A stretch of 16,326 nt of DNA from Rhodospirillales bacterium (GTDB taxonomy: Bacteria > Pseudomonadota > Alphaproteobacteria > Rhodospirillales > JABHCV01). The stretch spans positions 1 through 16,326 of the forward strand of contig JADHSW010000045.1 in assembly GCA_016776705.1 (NCBI GenBank). Direction: 5' to 3'. The position numbers were made by a program, and so were the translations under genes. Within the stretch, counting starts at the first letter, position 1; each line of letters opens with the position of its first letter. The notes under the pieces were generated by a model. It saw nothing but the letters and a program-made list of their open reading frames with translations, had not been told where the DNA came from and searched no databases. Below, in pieces: positions 1-7,780 of the stretch.

Positions 1-2005
1 ATCGGTTCAAAGGCGGTAAATCATGCTGTTCAGGATTCTTGAAAAATTTGATATGCCCCTTGGTGGCAAGCACGCTGATGCGCTCAGCTATCGTGCTTCT
101 TCCACCCAAGCCAACCTTGCCTTCAAAAGCCTCTGCAAATTGGATTGAGGTATAAACGTTACCTAACCTGGCTTCCTCAAACAGGGTGTTTAGGATCACG
201 TCACGCTTGCGCAGGCGTTCAGCATCCAGCTTTTCACCATATTCCTGACGAACAAGACGCTCCGATGACGGGTCAATCTCAATCCACTGGCCTTCATGTT
301 TGTCGACGATCTTGGTCGCCAATGCGGGGCCATTGCGAAGCTCGGTGATTAAGCGGCGTTCTGGCTGTGCCTCGTCCGGTCGAAACAAGATCATGCCAGA
401 GCTGTAATACCCACGCAGTGCACCTGCGCCGGACAATGCCTGGAACGGATCTTCTTCCACCTGCTTCTTGGAAAGCTTCTTGGTGTGGTGAACCAGAATG
501 ATTCCTGCACTGGAATCAACCGCATCACGCAGCTCTTCCACACGGTCTCGTAGGAAGAACAGCATGGCGTTGTTGTCGTTCTCACTGGCCCCGGCTTCAC
601 CGCCATCAAAGACGTTACGGATGGGATCAATGACGATGATGTCGAGGCCGTCGGGAAAATGTTTTGTGATGAGGGCAGTGACCGTGGCGAGGCCAGCCTC
701 ATTCAAGATCAGTTTAAGTTGAGGCGTAATCACCAGGTTGTCATGTGCGTCCATGATCACCTCTGGCGGCAGGTTAATCTGGCGAATGCGTTCACGCAGA
801 TAGTGGTACTGGATCTCGGCCTGCAGATAGAATACCCGCAAAGGATCACGCGGTTTAAACGATAGGAACTCAACACCAGCGGCCATGTGAACCAACCAGC
901 TAAGCAAGAAGTCACTTTTACCAACCTTGGGCGCACCGCCAAAGACCAGCAGGCCTGACGGCGTCAAAACACGCGGTGCGATGATGTCATCCGGCATCGG
1001 GGATGTGTCGCTGAGCATATGTCCAAGGCTGAATGCTTTAGCTTGGTTCTGTGGGGCAGCAATGGACTGACGGGGTGCGCTCGCAATGAATGCCGCAACA
1101 TCCATACCGTCAGCAACCGCGTCGGCAGCGTCCCATTTATCTGGTTTATCATCCGGCGGCATAAGAATGGCGACCGATGAGGCTCCAGCATTGAGAGCTG
1201 CCTGCGCGGCAGCCTCAGCGTATTGCCACCCGGCGGCATCCTTGTCGGGCCAGATCAATACGCGCTTGGCGGCAAGCGGTGACCAATCCGTTTTATCAAC
1301 CGGCGCGCTGGCACCGTTCATGGCGGTGGTGGAGCATATACCTTGTGCGATTAGTGCTTCAGCAGCCTTCTCACCCTCGACCAAAATCACTTCTTCCGCC
1401 GATCTTATGGCAGGTTGGTTGTAGAGCGGGCGCGGGTTCGGTGCCTTCATCTTCCGGGCGAGCACATCCCACGGTCTAAACTGTTTACCACCGGGAGGAT
1501 CGTATCGATAGACGCAGGCCAGCAACGTGCCATCACCACCGTGGTAATCCCACTTAGCCGTTACCGGGCCCAGTTCATCAACGGGTGCTGTTATCTCAGA
1601 TTGAACATGAGTGCTTTCTTTTCTGGGCTCGCCCAGCCAATGGCGTATGTCATCAAGAAGTGATGGGAAATCCGACTGTGTGTTGCGACCCGTTGCTAGC
1701 GCCCAAAGACTGATAATGTCGCCACCGTCCTTGGTGGCAAAATCATGCCACATTCCGGCTTTGTTGCCGGTCAGCTCAACGGTCAGGCTTTCGCCTTTGT
1801 TGCCTTGAACATCACCAACCAGAAACTTGCCATGGCGAAACACACCGGCGGGGAACAGATAGGACAGCACCCCTCGCAAATTGCCGAGAAGGCAAGATTT
1901 GAGATCATCGACACTCGTCTCTGATTGCCGATCATCATCCTGTCTTTGCGGGCCTGCTGAATTGAAGTCGCGCCAGGGATCAAGTTTCACTACGTCACCG
2001 CTCAT
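1..2005 (-). CDS. Phage-type primase-helicase (TOPRIM + RepA-like AAA ATPase), 3' end cut by window edge
   Basis: An open frame of 668 codons runs off the left edge of the window. Residues about 205-260 look like a TOPRIM domain: VILVEGEKAAEAL supplies the acidic residue E210 and VLIWPDKDAAG supplies the DxD pair D254/D256. Residues about 345-540 look like a RepA/AAA_25-type hexameric helicase core, with Walker A GGAPKVGKS (K363), Walker B LDIIVID (D460) and a HH-TKK segment (H506/H507). The family joins primer synthesis to DNA unwinding at the replication fork. No cysteine-rich zinc-binding domain is seen at the N-terminus. The ATG overlaps the stop of the nuclease gene upstream (ATGA), and a GGAG lies about 9 nt before it. 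The last gene visible in the ten-gene early operon, it fits phage or plasmid replication. The domain assignment is fairly secure; the priming activity itself is inferred. Confidence 0.85.
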   Translation of the reverse strand, partial: MSGDVVKLDPWRDFNSAGPQRQDDDRQSETSVDDLKSCLLGNLRGVLSYLFPAGVFRHGKFLVGDVQGNKGESLTVELTGNKAGMWHDFATKDGGDIISLWALATGRNTQSDFPSLLDDIRHWLGEPRKESTHVQSEITAPVDELGPVTAKWDYHGGDGTLLACVYRYDPPGGKQFRPWDVLARKMKAPNPRPLYNQPAIRSAEEVILVEGEKAAEALIAQGICSTTAMNGASAPVDKTDWSPLAAKRVLIWPDKDAAGWQYAEAAAQAALNAGASSVAILMPPDDKPDKWDAADAVADGMDVAAFIASAPRQSIAAPQNQAKAFSLGHMLSDTSPMPDDIIAPRVLTPSGLLVFGGAPKVGKSDFLLSWLVHMAAGVEFLSFKPRDPLRVFYLQAEIQYHYLRERIRQINLPPEVIMDAHDNLVITPQLKLILNEAGLATVTALITKHFPDGLDIIVIDPIRNVFDGGEAGASENDNNAMLFFLRDRVEELRDAVDSSAGIILVHHTKKLSKKQVEEDPFQALSGAGALRGYYSSGMILFRPDEAQPERRLITELRNGPALATKIVDKHEGQWIEIDPSSERLVRQEYGEKLDAERLRKRDVILNTLFEEARLGNVYTSIQFAEAFEGKVGLGGRSTIAERISVLATKGHIKFFKNPEQHDLPPLNR

Positions 2006-2763
2006 GCACCCGTTCTCCAGCATCGATCTGACCAATCACAGAATTTGCACTCGAAGAAGTCAGCTGATTGAGCGATGCGGGGAAGCAGTTCTCCTGCCTC
2101 AGTCGCCTGAATAATGCGCACACCTTTGTCACTCATCTTCTGGGCTAGCCCGCCATCGAACGGGACCTGCTCATGATAGATTTCTGAAGTGTCCTTATTG
2201 ATGGCGGTAAACAGGGCCGGGTTTTTGGAAATGCCTGGTACCGTAGCTTCCATGTAAGCCTGGTAAACGGCGACCTGAGCCGCATAGACCGGCTTGGAAA
2301 CGGCGAGCCCTTTCTTCACCGTGTCTTTCCATGATTTGGCGTTCATGGATTTGCATTCCCAAAGCGCTGGGAAACCGGTCAAGACAGGACCTGCATTGAT
2401 GATGCCGTCCACATGACCACGAATACGTCCATCCGCCACTGAGAAGCCAAACTGCTCACCGCCCGGCTTGTTGCCCTTGGTGGTGTAGAGATCAAACTCG
2501 GCCATATGCAGCCAGCGGATGGCCATGTCCTCAAAGAGGTGACCGGCGGCGAAGATGCGTAGGGTTTGTCCTTTAAAATCCCGCCCGTCGTCCTTGGGTG
2601 CTTGGGCGTATTCGAATTGCAGGGCACGGTCGCAAGCGACACCAAGGCGTGAACCACCAAGATATTGCCTCGATGGCTGGGCCTGATTTTCCACCACCAG
2701 GGCTTCGTCGATGTAGACGTTTATTTGGTCGGCGAAGTTGGCCGAAGAATTGTAATCAAGCAT
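2002..2763 (-). CDS. PD-(D/E)XK exonuclease, Cas4/RecB-like, with probable 4Fe-4S cysteines
   Basis: The 253-aa protein has the hallmarks of the RecB/Cas4 nuclease fold. These are GHVDG with the metal-binding D119, WECKS with E136 and K138, and a QVAVYQAYM helix with Q163 that resembles the RecB-family QxxxY motif. C44 sits in a segment like the CxRxxxY motif of Cas4, and C239-x2-C242-x5-C248 lies at the C-terminus. This one-plus-three cysteine layout is the usual 4Fe-4S site of Cas4 and AddB. The likely role is 5'-3' or 3'-5' resection of dsDNA ends to give ssDNA for the Sak4-like protein encoded nearby. No CRISPR array or other cas gene is present, so it should not be called a CRISPR protein. 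It overlaps both neighbours (TGATG upstream, ATGA downstream). Confidence 0.85.
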   Translation of the reverse strand: MLDYNSSANFADQINVYIDEALVVENQAQPSRQYLGGSRLGVACDRALQFEYAQAPKDDGRDFKGQTLRIFAAGHLFEDMAIRWLHMAEFDLYTTKGNKPGGEQFGFSVADGRIRGHVDGIINAGPVLTGFPALWECKSMNAKSWKDTVKKGLAVSKPVYAAQVAVYQAYMEATVPGISKNPALFTAINKDTSEIYHEQVPFDGGLAQKMSDKGVRIIQATEAGELLPRIAQSADFFECKFCDWSDRCWRTGA

Positions 2764-3164
2764 CAGAATGGGATCTCCGTGTCATCGGCCTTGGCCGTTG
2801 CCAACATGGCGTCTTGAAAGCCACCAACGGCAACTTCAATGAGGGTGAGGACCTGCGCCTCAGACAGGTCAATCAGGCGGGTTTGCCAGCCGATTTCTTC
2901 CATGATCTCTGCTGCCATTTTCATGGCGTAGCGAATGGCGGCTTGTTCTTGCTCGGTCAGATCAACCATGCCCAATCCCTCCTTCGCCAATCGAGACCAG
3001 TAACCCTGGCAAGCCATGGAGCAGAACCAAAGCATGCGTCGCGGCCGCTTCGATGAGCGGCGGTCGAACCAGCCAAAGCCACGGGGTGGTCGCCTGCAGA
3101 CCGCACAGAGATGTCCACGCGGATGCCAGAGGCGATGGTCTGCATTTTCGGGTGAATGCGCCAT
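2763..3164 (-). CDS. Small zinc-ribbon phage protein, DUF6511-like
   Basis: The 133-aa protein has a basic N-terminal half with C20-x2-C23 and C48-x3-C52, a probable treble-clef or zinc-ribbon site around RRPPRGFGWFDRR. The helical, acidic C-terminal half ends in DDTEIPF. From memory it resembles the DUF6511 family found in phage replication clusters, but I cannot confirm this. The only usable start is the ATG one codon after the helicase stop (TGA CCC ATG). A GGAGG lies 12 nt before it, a longer spacing than usual, so translation probably relies on coupling to the helicase gene. Position between helicase and nuclease suggests an accessory role in DNA processing; function is unknown. Confidence 0.75.
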   Translation of the reverse strand: MAHSPENADHRLWHPRGHLCAVCRRPPRGFGWFDRRSSKRPRRMLWFCSMACQGYWSRLAKEGLGMVDLTEQEQAAIRYAMKMAAEIMEEIGWQTRLIDLSEAQVLTLIEVAVGGFQDAMLATAKADDTEIPF

Positions 3165-3167
3165 GGG

Positions 3168-4844
3168 TCATGCTGCCCTCCGGTCACCATCAGGGGCGTT
3201 CAACACCAGATTGGTGATAGCCGCCTTGTTGAACTGGAAGGTCAACAGAGCGGAGGCCTGGTACCGTGTAAGGCCAAAATCCTGTCGGTATTCAGGGGGC
3301 AAGAATTGAAGCTGGCGGGTTGTGACCGATTGATTGAGCCATGAGCGCGACTTGTGGGCGCTTTCATCTGTCTCATTCTCATTAAGCCAGTCATCGGCTG
3401 CGGCCAGACATATGGTGCGCTCCCCCATGGCCAACATGTGGGTTTTGAGCTCCTTGCCGCCGCCAATGGAATGCCACCGACCTTGATGGAAGAATATTCC
3501 GCTCCAGGCAGTGAAACCATTTGCGACCAGTGCGGCGTCATCACCAAAGAGATCGCACCATTGAAAACTGGATCGCTTGAGAAGATCGACCTCCGACATG
3601 ACAAAATCAGAGATTGGCTGCAGATCGTCTTTTTTGTCGGAATAGAAATGGTAATCGCACAAGGGGCATTCCATCACCGCCAAAGGCACATGAGCTTCAC
3701 ACTCAGGGCATTCCTTGGTTAAGGCTGGTCCCGTTCCTGTCCGTCCATCAAGATTGACGTCTTGCTCAAGACACCCATGCAACAGACTGGATGTGCCAAA
3801 ATCCAGAACGATGCAGTCGGTTTTAATGACACCGGGATATTCGTTCGGATCAACCGTGCGAAGCCCCCGCCCGACCATTTGGATCATTGTCGATTTATAA
3901 GACGATGGCCGGAGCAAGATGATGCAACTAGTCGGCTGGTGGTCCCAGCCTTCAGTGAGAACTGCGACATTAACAAGGACTTGAATATCACCCTTATCGT
4001 AAACCTGAAGCACGTCGCGTCGCTCAGCGGTTCCCATGTCGCCATAAACCATCCCGGCACTGATGCCATCAGCGGCAAATGAGTCGCGAACATTGCGGGC
4101 ATGATCAACCGTCGAACAAAACACCACAGTTTGACGGTCTCCGGCCTTCTCCCGCCAATGGCGAATAACGGCGTCGGTGATCGGGGCTTTATTCATGATG
4201 GCGTCGACCGCCTTCATGTCGAAGTCATCGACTGATTTGCGAACAGATTTGAGAGCTTCCTGGGCCCCAACGTCGATGACAAATGTACGCGGCGGTACCA
4301 AGTGCCCAGAAGCGATCAGCTCGCCAATGAACACCTGATCCGCGACATTGGAGAACACAGGCCGCAGGCCCTTTTTATCTCCCCTGTTCGGCGTGGCCGT
4401 AACGCCAAACACCTTGACGGCTGGATTATTTTTTTTAGCGCGATCGATAATGCGTCGATAGCTATCAGCGGCGGCGTGATGTGCCTCATCGATCACCAGC
4501 AAATCAAGCACTGGCATGGACGCCAGATTGCTTTCACGAGCTAATGTTGGCACCATGGCGAAGGTCGTCCGGCCATGCCATGACTTCTCTTTGGCATCAA
4601 CAATAGAGGTGCTGATCGTCGGGTTGACCTTGGCAAACTTCAGTTCGTTTTGAGCCGTTAGTTCATCACGGTGGGCCAACACACAGGCTTTGGCATCACT
4701 GCCATCAAGGAGCTTTCCGGTCACACCCGCAATTGCGATGGTTTTTCCAAATCCGGTTGAGGCAACTGCCAGTGTGTTGCCGTGTTCGCCGAGCGCGCTA
4801 ACGCTACGCTCGACGAAGGTTTTTTGGCGTGGACGAAGTAACAT
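3168..4844 (-). CDS. SF2 DEAD/DEAH-box helicase with C-terminal zinc ribbon
   Basis: A 558-aa protein results from the start at 4844. The frame stays open to 4937 (589 aa), but 4844 has a perfect AGGAGG 6 nt upstream, and the homologous-looking sequence MLLRPRQKTFVERS begins there. It carries all the SF2 motifs: Q/I region STGFGKT (K34), II DEAH (119-122), III TAT (149-151), V VLTEGWD (295-301) and VI QMVGRGLR (322-329). A zinc ribbon follows at CPEC (379-382) and CPLC (393-396), then a C-terminal domain of about 160 residues of unknown type. The layout resembles UvsW/RadD-like phage and bacterial helicases that remodel recombination or fork intermediates. It lies between the ssDNA-binding-like gene and the nuclease gene, which supports a recombination role. 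Its substrate is inferred only. Confidence 0.88.
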   Translation of the reverse strand: MLLRPRQKTFVERSVSALGEHGNTLAVASTGFGKTIAIAGVTGKLLDGSDAKACVLAHRDELTAQNELKFAKVNPTISTSIVDAKEKSWHGRTTFAMVPTLARESNLASMPVLDLLVIDEAHHAAADSYRRIIDRAKKNNPAVKVFGVTATPNRGDKKGLRPVFSNVADQVFIGELIASGHLVPPRTFVIDVGAQEALKSVRKSVDDFDMKAVDAIMNKAPITDAVIRHWREKAGDRQTVVFCSTVDHARNVRDSFAADGISAGMVYGDMGTAERRDVLQVYDKGDIQVLVNVAVLTEGWDHQPTSCIILLRPSSYKSTMIQMVGRGLRTVDPNEYPGVIKTDCIVLDFGTSSLLHGCLEQDVNLDGRTGTGPALTKECPECEAHVPLAVMECPLCDYHFYSDKKDDLQPISDFVMSEVDLLKRSSFQWCDLFGDDAALVANGFTAWSGIFFHQGRWHSIGGGKELKTHMLAMGERTICLAAADDWLNENETDESAHKSRSWLNQSVTTRQLQFLPPEYRQDFGLTRYQASALLTFQFNKAAITNLVLNAPDGDRRAA

Positions 4845-4850
4845 GACCGC

Positions 4851-4856
4851 CCTCCT
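4851..4856 (-). promoter_or_regulatory. Strong Shine-Dalgarno AGGAGG deciding the helicase start
   Basis: AGGAGG on the minus strand lies 6 nt before the ATG at 4844 and overlaps the TAG stop (4857-4855) of the upstream gene. The distance is ideal, which is why 4844 is preferred over the upstream in-frame ATG at 4937. It is the best ribosome binding site in the early operon. Confidence 0.8.
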
Positions 4857-5484
4857 ATTGCGCCCAATTCGGGCGATTAGGGTTTGAGGCCGGTTGCGTA
4901 CCCGTTGTGGCTGTCGTTGTTGCCGGTGCCGGGGCATTTACTCCAGCGGTAACAACACCTGGTTTCCACAGACCACCACTTTTCTGATAGGTCTCCCAAT
5001 CTTTGTGATTGGGCATGACCGCAAAACGGATCTCGTTCTTGGGATCTCCGTTGGCATCCTTACCCACATCAATCTTTGCCAGAAACTCAATGCCATCGAG
5101 ATCGGTAAATCCGTTGATACGGCGTGAGTTTTGAGCCTGCGGAGAATTGTCCTTGTCCGACAGCCCCCTTGATGAATTGAGGATGCCTCGCACGAATGAC
5201 CGGCCCATGCTGCCCCACTCGGGACCTTTAAGGCTGAGCAAGCCAATCAGGCTCCATACCTTGCGTTTGGCAAACGGTCCTTCGGTGATGACGAACTCGG
5301 CACTCAGATAAACCGATCCGGTGGTATCATTGTGGGTGGCATAACCGCCGGTCCAGCCTTGGGACGGATCGTCAAAGCCACCCGGTTTAATGGTCATCCG
5401 CACAGGCACAATGGTGCCCTTGGGGATCAGGTCATAAGAGGCTTGAGAGCCTGCGTCGTTGTAATCGTTCCATGCACCGGTCAT
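4855..5484 (-). CDS. Probable phage ssDNA-binding protein, partner of the Sak4-like ATPase
   Basis: The 209-aa protein begins MTGAWNDYNDAGSQASYDLIPKG. Its core of about 150 residues is rich in beta-type segments (VPVRMTIKPG, SVYLSAEFVITEGPF, KVWSLIGLLSLKG). The last 35 residues or so form a flexible Ala/Thr/Pro/Asn tail ending RPNWAQ. A structured core with a low-complexity tail is typical of SSBs, although the tail lacks the acidic tip of bacterial SSB. Sak4-type annealases are commonly encoded beside their SSB, and here the ATPase gene overlaps the start by ATGA. It resembles DUF669-type phage proteins in size and context. I recognise no catalytic motif. The SSB call rests mainly on gene order and composition. 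Confidence 0.6.
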   Translation of the reverse strand: MTGAWNDYNDAGSQASYDLIPKGTIVPVRMTIKPGGFDDPSQGWTGGYATHNDTTGSVYLSAEFVITEGPFAKRKVWSLIGLLSLKGPEWGSMGRSFVRGILNSSRGLSDKDNSPQAQNSRRINGFTDLDGIEFLAKIDVGKDANGDPKNEIRFAVMPNHKDWETYQKSGGLWKPGVVTAGVNAPAPATTTATTGTQPASNPNRPNWAQ

Positions 5485-6374
5485 GATTGTTGTGCTCCTT
5501 CATCGTCATTGGTGGTGGGGTCATCGGCGGCGGAAGGTTGTGGCCTTGAGAACTCCAACCTTTCGTTTGCCGGTTTTACGGGGCCGCTGATCTTTTCCAT
5601 CAATCGGCCAAGGTGCGGCTCCTCGATCACATCAAGACGTCCGCTTCTGTCTTTTGCTGGAAAGCCGTAGGGATTCAGTGTCTGACAGACGAAAGCCCGA
5701 TAGGGTTCTCCATCACCTTCAGTGATTTCTGCCATGGAGATGACTTCATCAACGATGCCCGGCAGCTCATTGCCGGTCTTTGAACCATCAATCTGCGGGG
5801 TGAATACCTTGCGGTTAAAATCATCGAGTTTCTCGTCAAGGATTCCAACAAACCAGATGTTCTTGCCACGGGTATGTTGAAGGTGGGTCAGCCAGGCGAT
5901 CATTTCCTGACCATGCAGGCCATAAGCACCGCGCATGTCAGGCTTATTGGTTCGGTCGGAGAACGCCTGTGGTTGGCCTTTTGCCCACTGGAAGCAAAGA
6001 CGACCAGCGACGGTGATGCTATCAATGAAGACGGTCTCATACTTGTCGAGCGATGACGGATCACCAAATTGCTCGCAGACCGCATCGTAATGGGCCTGGC
6101 TGTAAACCTGATCATCACGCAACGCCGGGTTAGGTCCGCCAATGAATACCGCAAAGTCACGACATTCTTGCCAAGTGCGTGGGCGGATGGTGTCACCGGG
6201 CCAGCCTTCGATGGCGAGATCACCAGCTTCCAGGTCCATGAACAGAGTCGATGGTGCAGGTAGCGTCCAGAGCAACGAGGTTTTGCCAATACCGGACATA
6301 CCGAAGATGACACCCTTGATACCCCGGGTTTCTTTAAGACGTTCATCCGCTGAAATAATAGGGAGGTTCATCAT
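5481..6374 (-). CDS. Sak4-like RecA-fold ATPase, phage recombinase/annealase
   Basis: The 297-aa protein has a single P-loop ATPase domain. Walker A is GMSGIGKT (residues 25-32, K31), and Walker B is TVFIDSI (114-120, D118). FMDLEAGDLAIEGWPGD (46-61) is typical of the AAA_24/Sak4 group, which consists of shortened RecA/Rad51 relatives used by phages for single-strand annealing and recombination. The C-terminal 35 residues are low complexity (PSAADDPTTNDDEGAQQS). The acidic tail may contact partner proteins; that is inference. Two adjacent Met codons at 6374 and 6371 can start it; the first forms an ATGA overlap with the 98-aa gene upstream. The downstream overlap with the SSB-like gene supports a two-part recombination unit. 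Confidence 0.82.
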   Translation of the reverse strand: MMNLPIISADERLKETRGIKGVIFGMSGIGKTSLLWTLPAPSTLFMDLEAGDLAIEGWPGDTIRPRTWQECRDFAVFIGGPNPALRDDQVYSQAHYDAVCEQFGDPSSLDKYETVFIDSITVAGRLCFQWAKGQPQAFSDRTNKPDMRGAYGLHGQEMIAWLTHLQHTRGKNIWFVGILDEKLDDFNRKVFTPQIDGSKTGNELPGIVDEVISMAEITEGDGEPYRAFVCQTLNPYGFPAKDRSGRLDVIEEPHLGRLMEKISGPVKPANERLEFSRPQPSAADDPTTNDDEGAQQS

Positions 6375-6667
6375 TTATCCCCTTTTATATCGGGGATTGA
6401 ATCAAGCGCATTATCTGAACCAAGATGCCCATTCTGACGGGCCATTTCATATATCCGTTGCAAGGCATTCATTTTGCTGTGAAGAGCAGATGATTTGGCT
6501 TGAAGGCCCAGTTGAGCAAAAGCAAGATCGTCAAGTGTCGCTGTTTCAATTGGCTTGGTTACTTCTTCTTGGCGATCTCCCAGTGCTGGAATGCAGATGG
6601 TGTCGGGGAGCCCTGAAAGATAGAATTCATCTTTGCGAAGGCGGTCGAGTTTAGATTTAGTTGTCAT
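6371..6667 (-). CDS. Small helical protein of unknown function in the early operon
   Basis: The 98-aa protein (MTTKSKLDRLRKDEFYLSG...) is mostly helical by composition. The segment ATLDDLAFAQLGLQAKSSALHSKMNALQ could form an amphipathic or coiled-coil helix, split here by no helix-breaking Pro or Gly pair. It contains no cysteine cluster, P-loop or membrane segment. It starts 2 nt after the stop of the 161-aa gene, with a GAGG about 7 nt before the ATG, and its stop overlaps the Sak4-like start. The tight coupling suggests it is made with the recombinase and may help it. I do not recognise the family. Confidence 0.65.
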   Translation of the reverse strand: MTTKSKLDRLRKDEFYLSGLPDTICIPALGDRQEEVTKPIETATLDDLAFAQLGLQAKSSALHSKMNALQRIYEMARQNGHLGSDNALDSIPDIKGDK

Positions 6668-6669
6668 GA

Positions 6670-7155
6670 TTAAACCTCATTTTTTAGGGATAGATGGAAG
6701 GACGCTTTGCCAGTGCGCAGGTTGCGGGCTTTTTCAAATACAGACCGGATATGGTTTGGCCATGCGGTGTATTTTCTTTCGGAAATTTTTATGATGATGT
6801 CGACATATTCAGCCGGATTATCGCCCTCGGCTTTCATCCGTTCGACCAATGCAGAAAGCTTGGCCTGATCCCAATCCACCTTCTTGGGAAGATCAGCGGT
6901 AACGGTTACCAAACCATCATCAAAATGAACGGTACCGGTATCCTTGCCAGTCTCCTGTCGCTGAGAATGAGCGCGGTCTAAATAGCGTTGAGCAATAGCG
7001 CCTTCGAGCCAGTCTTTGACCAGTTTTGCCGAACGAACGCTTTCATTGGCTTGGTCTTGTAATAATGCCAAATGAGCGGCAGGCAGGGATGCAATGTCTC
7101 CCACAGGGATCGCTTTGATTTGGTCTAAAGATGGTAGATTAGTGAGGTCAGACAT
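6670..7155 (-). CDS. Conserved-looking phage early protein, function unknown
   Basis: The 161-aa protein has a helical N-terminal half (DQANESVRSAKLVKDWLEGAIAQRY region, about residues 33-58) and a mixed C-terminal half. That half contains GTVHFDDGLVTVTADLPKK and ISERKYTAWPNHIRSVFEKARN, and ends in a beta-like GKASFHLSL. This pairing of a conserved strand pair with a short basic helix is the kind seen in phage proteins near recombination genes, but I cannot name the family. No catalytic motif is visible. It overlaps the upstream gene by one base (TGATG) and is followed after 2 nt by the 98-aa gene. Confidence 0.65.
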   Translation of the reverse strand: MSDLTNLPSLDQIKAIPVGDIASLPAAHLALLQDQANESVRSAKLVKDWLEGAIAQRYLDRAHSQRQETGKDTGTVHFDDGLVTVTADLPKKVDWDQAKLSALVERMKAEGDNPAEYVDIIIKISERKYTAWPNHIRSVFEKARNLRTGKASFHLSLKNEV

Positions 7156-7490
7156 CAGTTTGCCTCTTCGTTCATAAGTGTTGAAAAATTAATGGATTGC
7201 CCGTCTGGGCAAGGACGGACGATAGCCAGATAGCTAAAGCAGGCATCGCCGATGCGCTTTTGGAGCAAGTGAAGAAATCCGCGCTCTGCCAGGCAGAAAA
7301 CCCGTGCAGACATCTCGTCAATTTGAACCTGGTTAGGGCCTTTGTTTTTTTGCTCCGGGAACCCTCGGTCCAGGCTTAAAAAACCTCGGTGGTATTCCAG
7401 GAGTTCTCCTGGTTCAGCTTGAGCAACCCAGGCGCAGAAATTGATTTCTGAAATTGCATCGGGCTGGGAAATGGTGACTGAAGATTTCAT
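7155..7490 (-). CDS. Small protein of unknown function in the early operon
   Basis: The 111-aa protein begins MKSSVTISQPDAISEINFCAWVAQAEPGE. The segment after GELLEYHRGFLSLDRGF suggests a short globular fold. QIDEMSARVFCLAERGFLHLLQKR (about residues 56-79, an interpretation from hydrophobic spacing) looks like a winged-helix-type helix pair but has no clear HTH signature. Cysteines at about 19, 66, 84 and 93 are scattered and do not form a zinc motif. It overlaps the 68-aa gene upstream by ATGA and the 161-aa gene downstream by TGATG, so it is translated as part of the chain. Confidence 0.6.
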   Translation of the reverse strand: MKSSVTISQPDAISEINFCAWVAQAEPGELLEYHRGFLSLDRGFPEQKNKGPNQVQIDEMSARVFCLAERGFLHLLQKRIGDACFSYLAIVRPCPDGQSINFSTLMNEEAN

Positions 7491-7693
7491 GTCACCGCCT
7501 CCGAGTATGAATTTTTAAGGTCGGTTGGAACGCTTTGAAAAACAGCAATAAGTGCTGTGCCATCACTTGTTGTTCCCGCATCTTCAAGGTGATAGTCCTC
7601 TCCAGACTTAAGCACCTGTGCGAGTTCCCATCGCCGATACAGACCCGGAATGCGGCGTAATTCACAGGGAACGGTTGAGGTCATGTCAGCCAT
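7487..7693 (-). CDS. First small gene of the leftward early operon, unknown function
   Basis: The 68-aa protein (MADMTSTVPCELRRIPGLYRRWELAQVLKSGEDYHLEDAG...) is the first gene after the shared promoter-like module, whose end lies 51 nt upstream. Two starts are possible, 7693 and the Met at 7684. Neither has a strong Shine-Dalgarno; AGAAAG lies about 9 nt before the first. Its stop overlaps the next start (ATGA). The protein is too short for a safe family call, but position and coupling argue that it is real. Confidence 0.55.
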   Translation of the reverse strand: MADMTSTVPCELRRIPGLYRRWELAQVLKSGEDYHLEDAGTTSDGTALIAVFQSVPTDLKNSYSEAVT

Positions 7694-7744
7694 TAAAAGT
7701 GCTTTCTAAGGTTTTGGCACCGAACCATCCGCTGCCTATATTTG

Positions 7745-7777
7745 GTAAACGCGGGTTTGAGTCGCGTTTTGGGACAA
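7745..7777 (-). promoter_or_regulatory. Module A: TTGTCCCA-N11-AAACCCGCGTTTAC before the early operon
   Basis: On the minus strand TTGTCCCA (7777-7770) is followed after exactly 11 nt by AAACCCGCGTTTAC (7758-7745). The same two blocks with the same spacing recur at 12371-12403 on the plus strand before the recombinase operon. Both blocks lie downstream of the sigma-like stop codon (7783-7781) and upstream of the 68-aa gene. No sigma-70 -10 box lies 16-18 nt after TTGTCC. A reading as -35 GTCCCA and -10 CGTT with an 18-nt spacer would resemble ECF-type promoters. The second block also contains AAAC-N4-GTTT, an inverted pair, so an operator is the alternative. Confidence 0.75.
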
Positions 7778-7780
7778 GCC

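Noticed and set aside
2002..2763. Cas4 as a sign of a CRISPR system
   Set aside because: No repeat-spacer array or other cas gene is visible, and Cas4-like nucleases occur alone in phages.
2598..3056. 152-codon plus-strand frame
   Set aside because: It is antisense to the nuclease and zinc-ribbon genes, whose motifs are clear, and it shows no motif of its own.
2962..3171. 69-codon frame with a better-spaced GGAGG than the zinc-ribbon gene
   Set aside because: Its translation has no zinc-binding pattern and is Leu/Ala rich; the overlapping frame has CxxC and CxxxC pairs, so that one is kept.
4844..4937. Longer helicase start at 4937
   Set aside because: The extra 31 residues are a low-complexity basic stretch overlapping the upstream gene, and AGGAGG marks 4844.
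6142..6654. 170-codon plus-strand frame
   Set aside because: It lies opposite the Sak4-like and 98-aa genes, which have good motifs and coupling.
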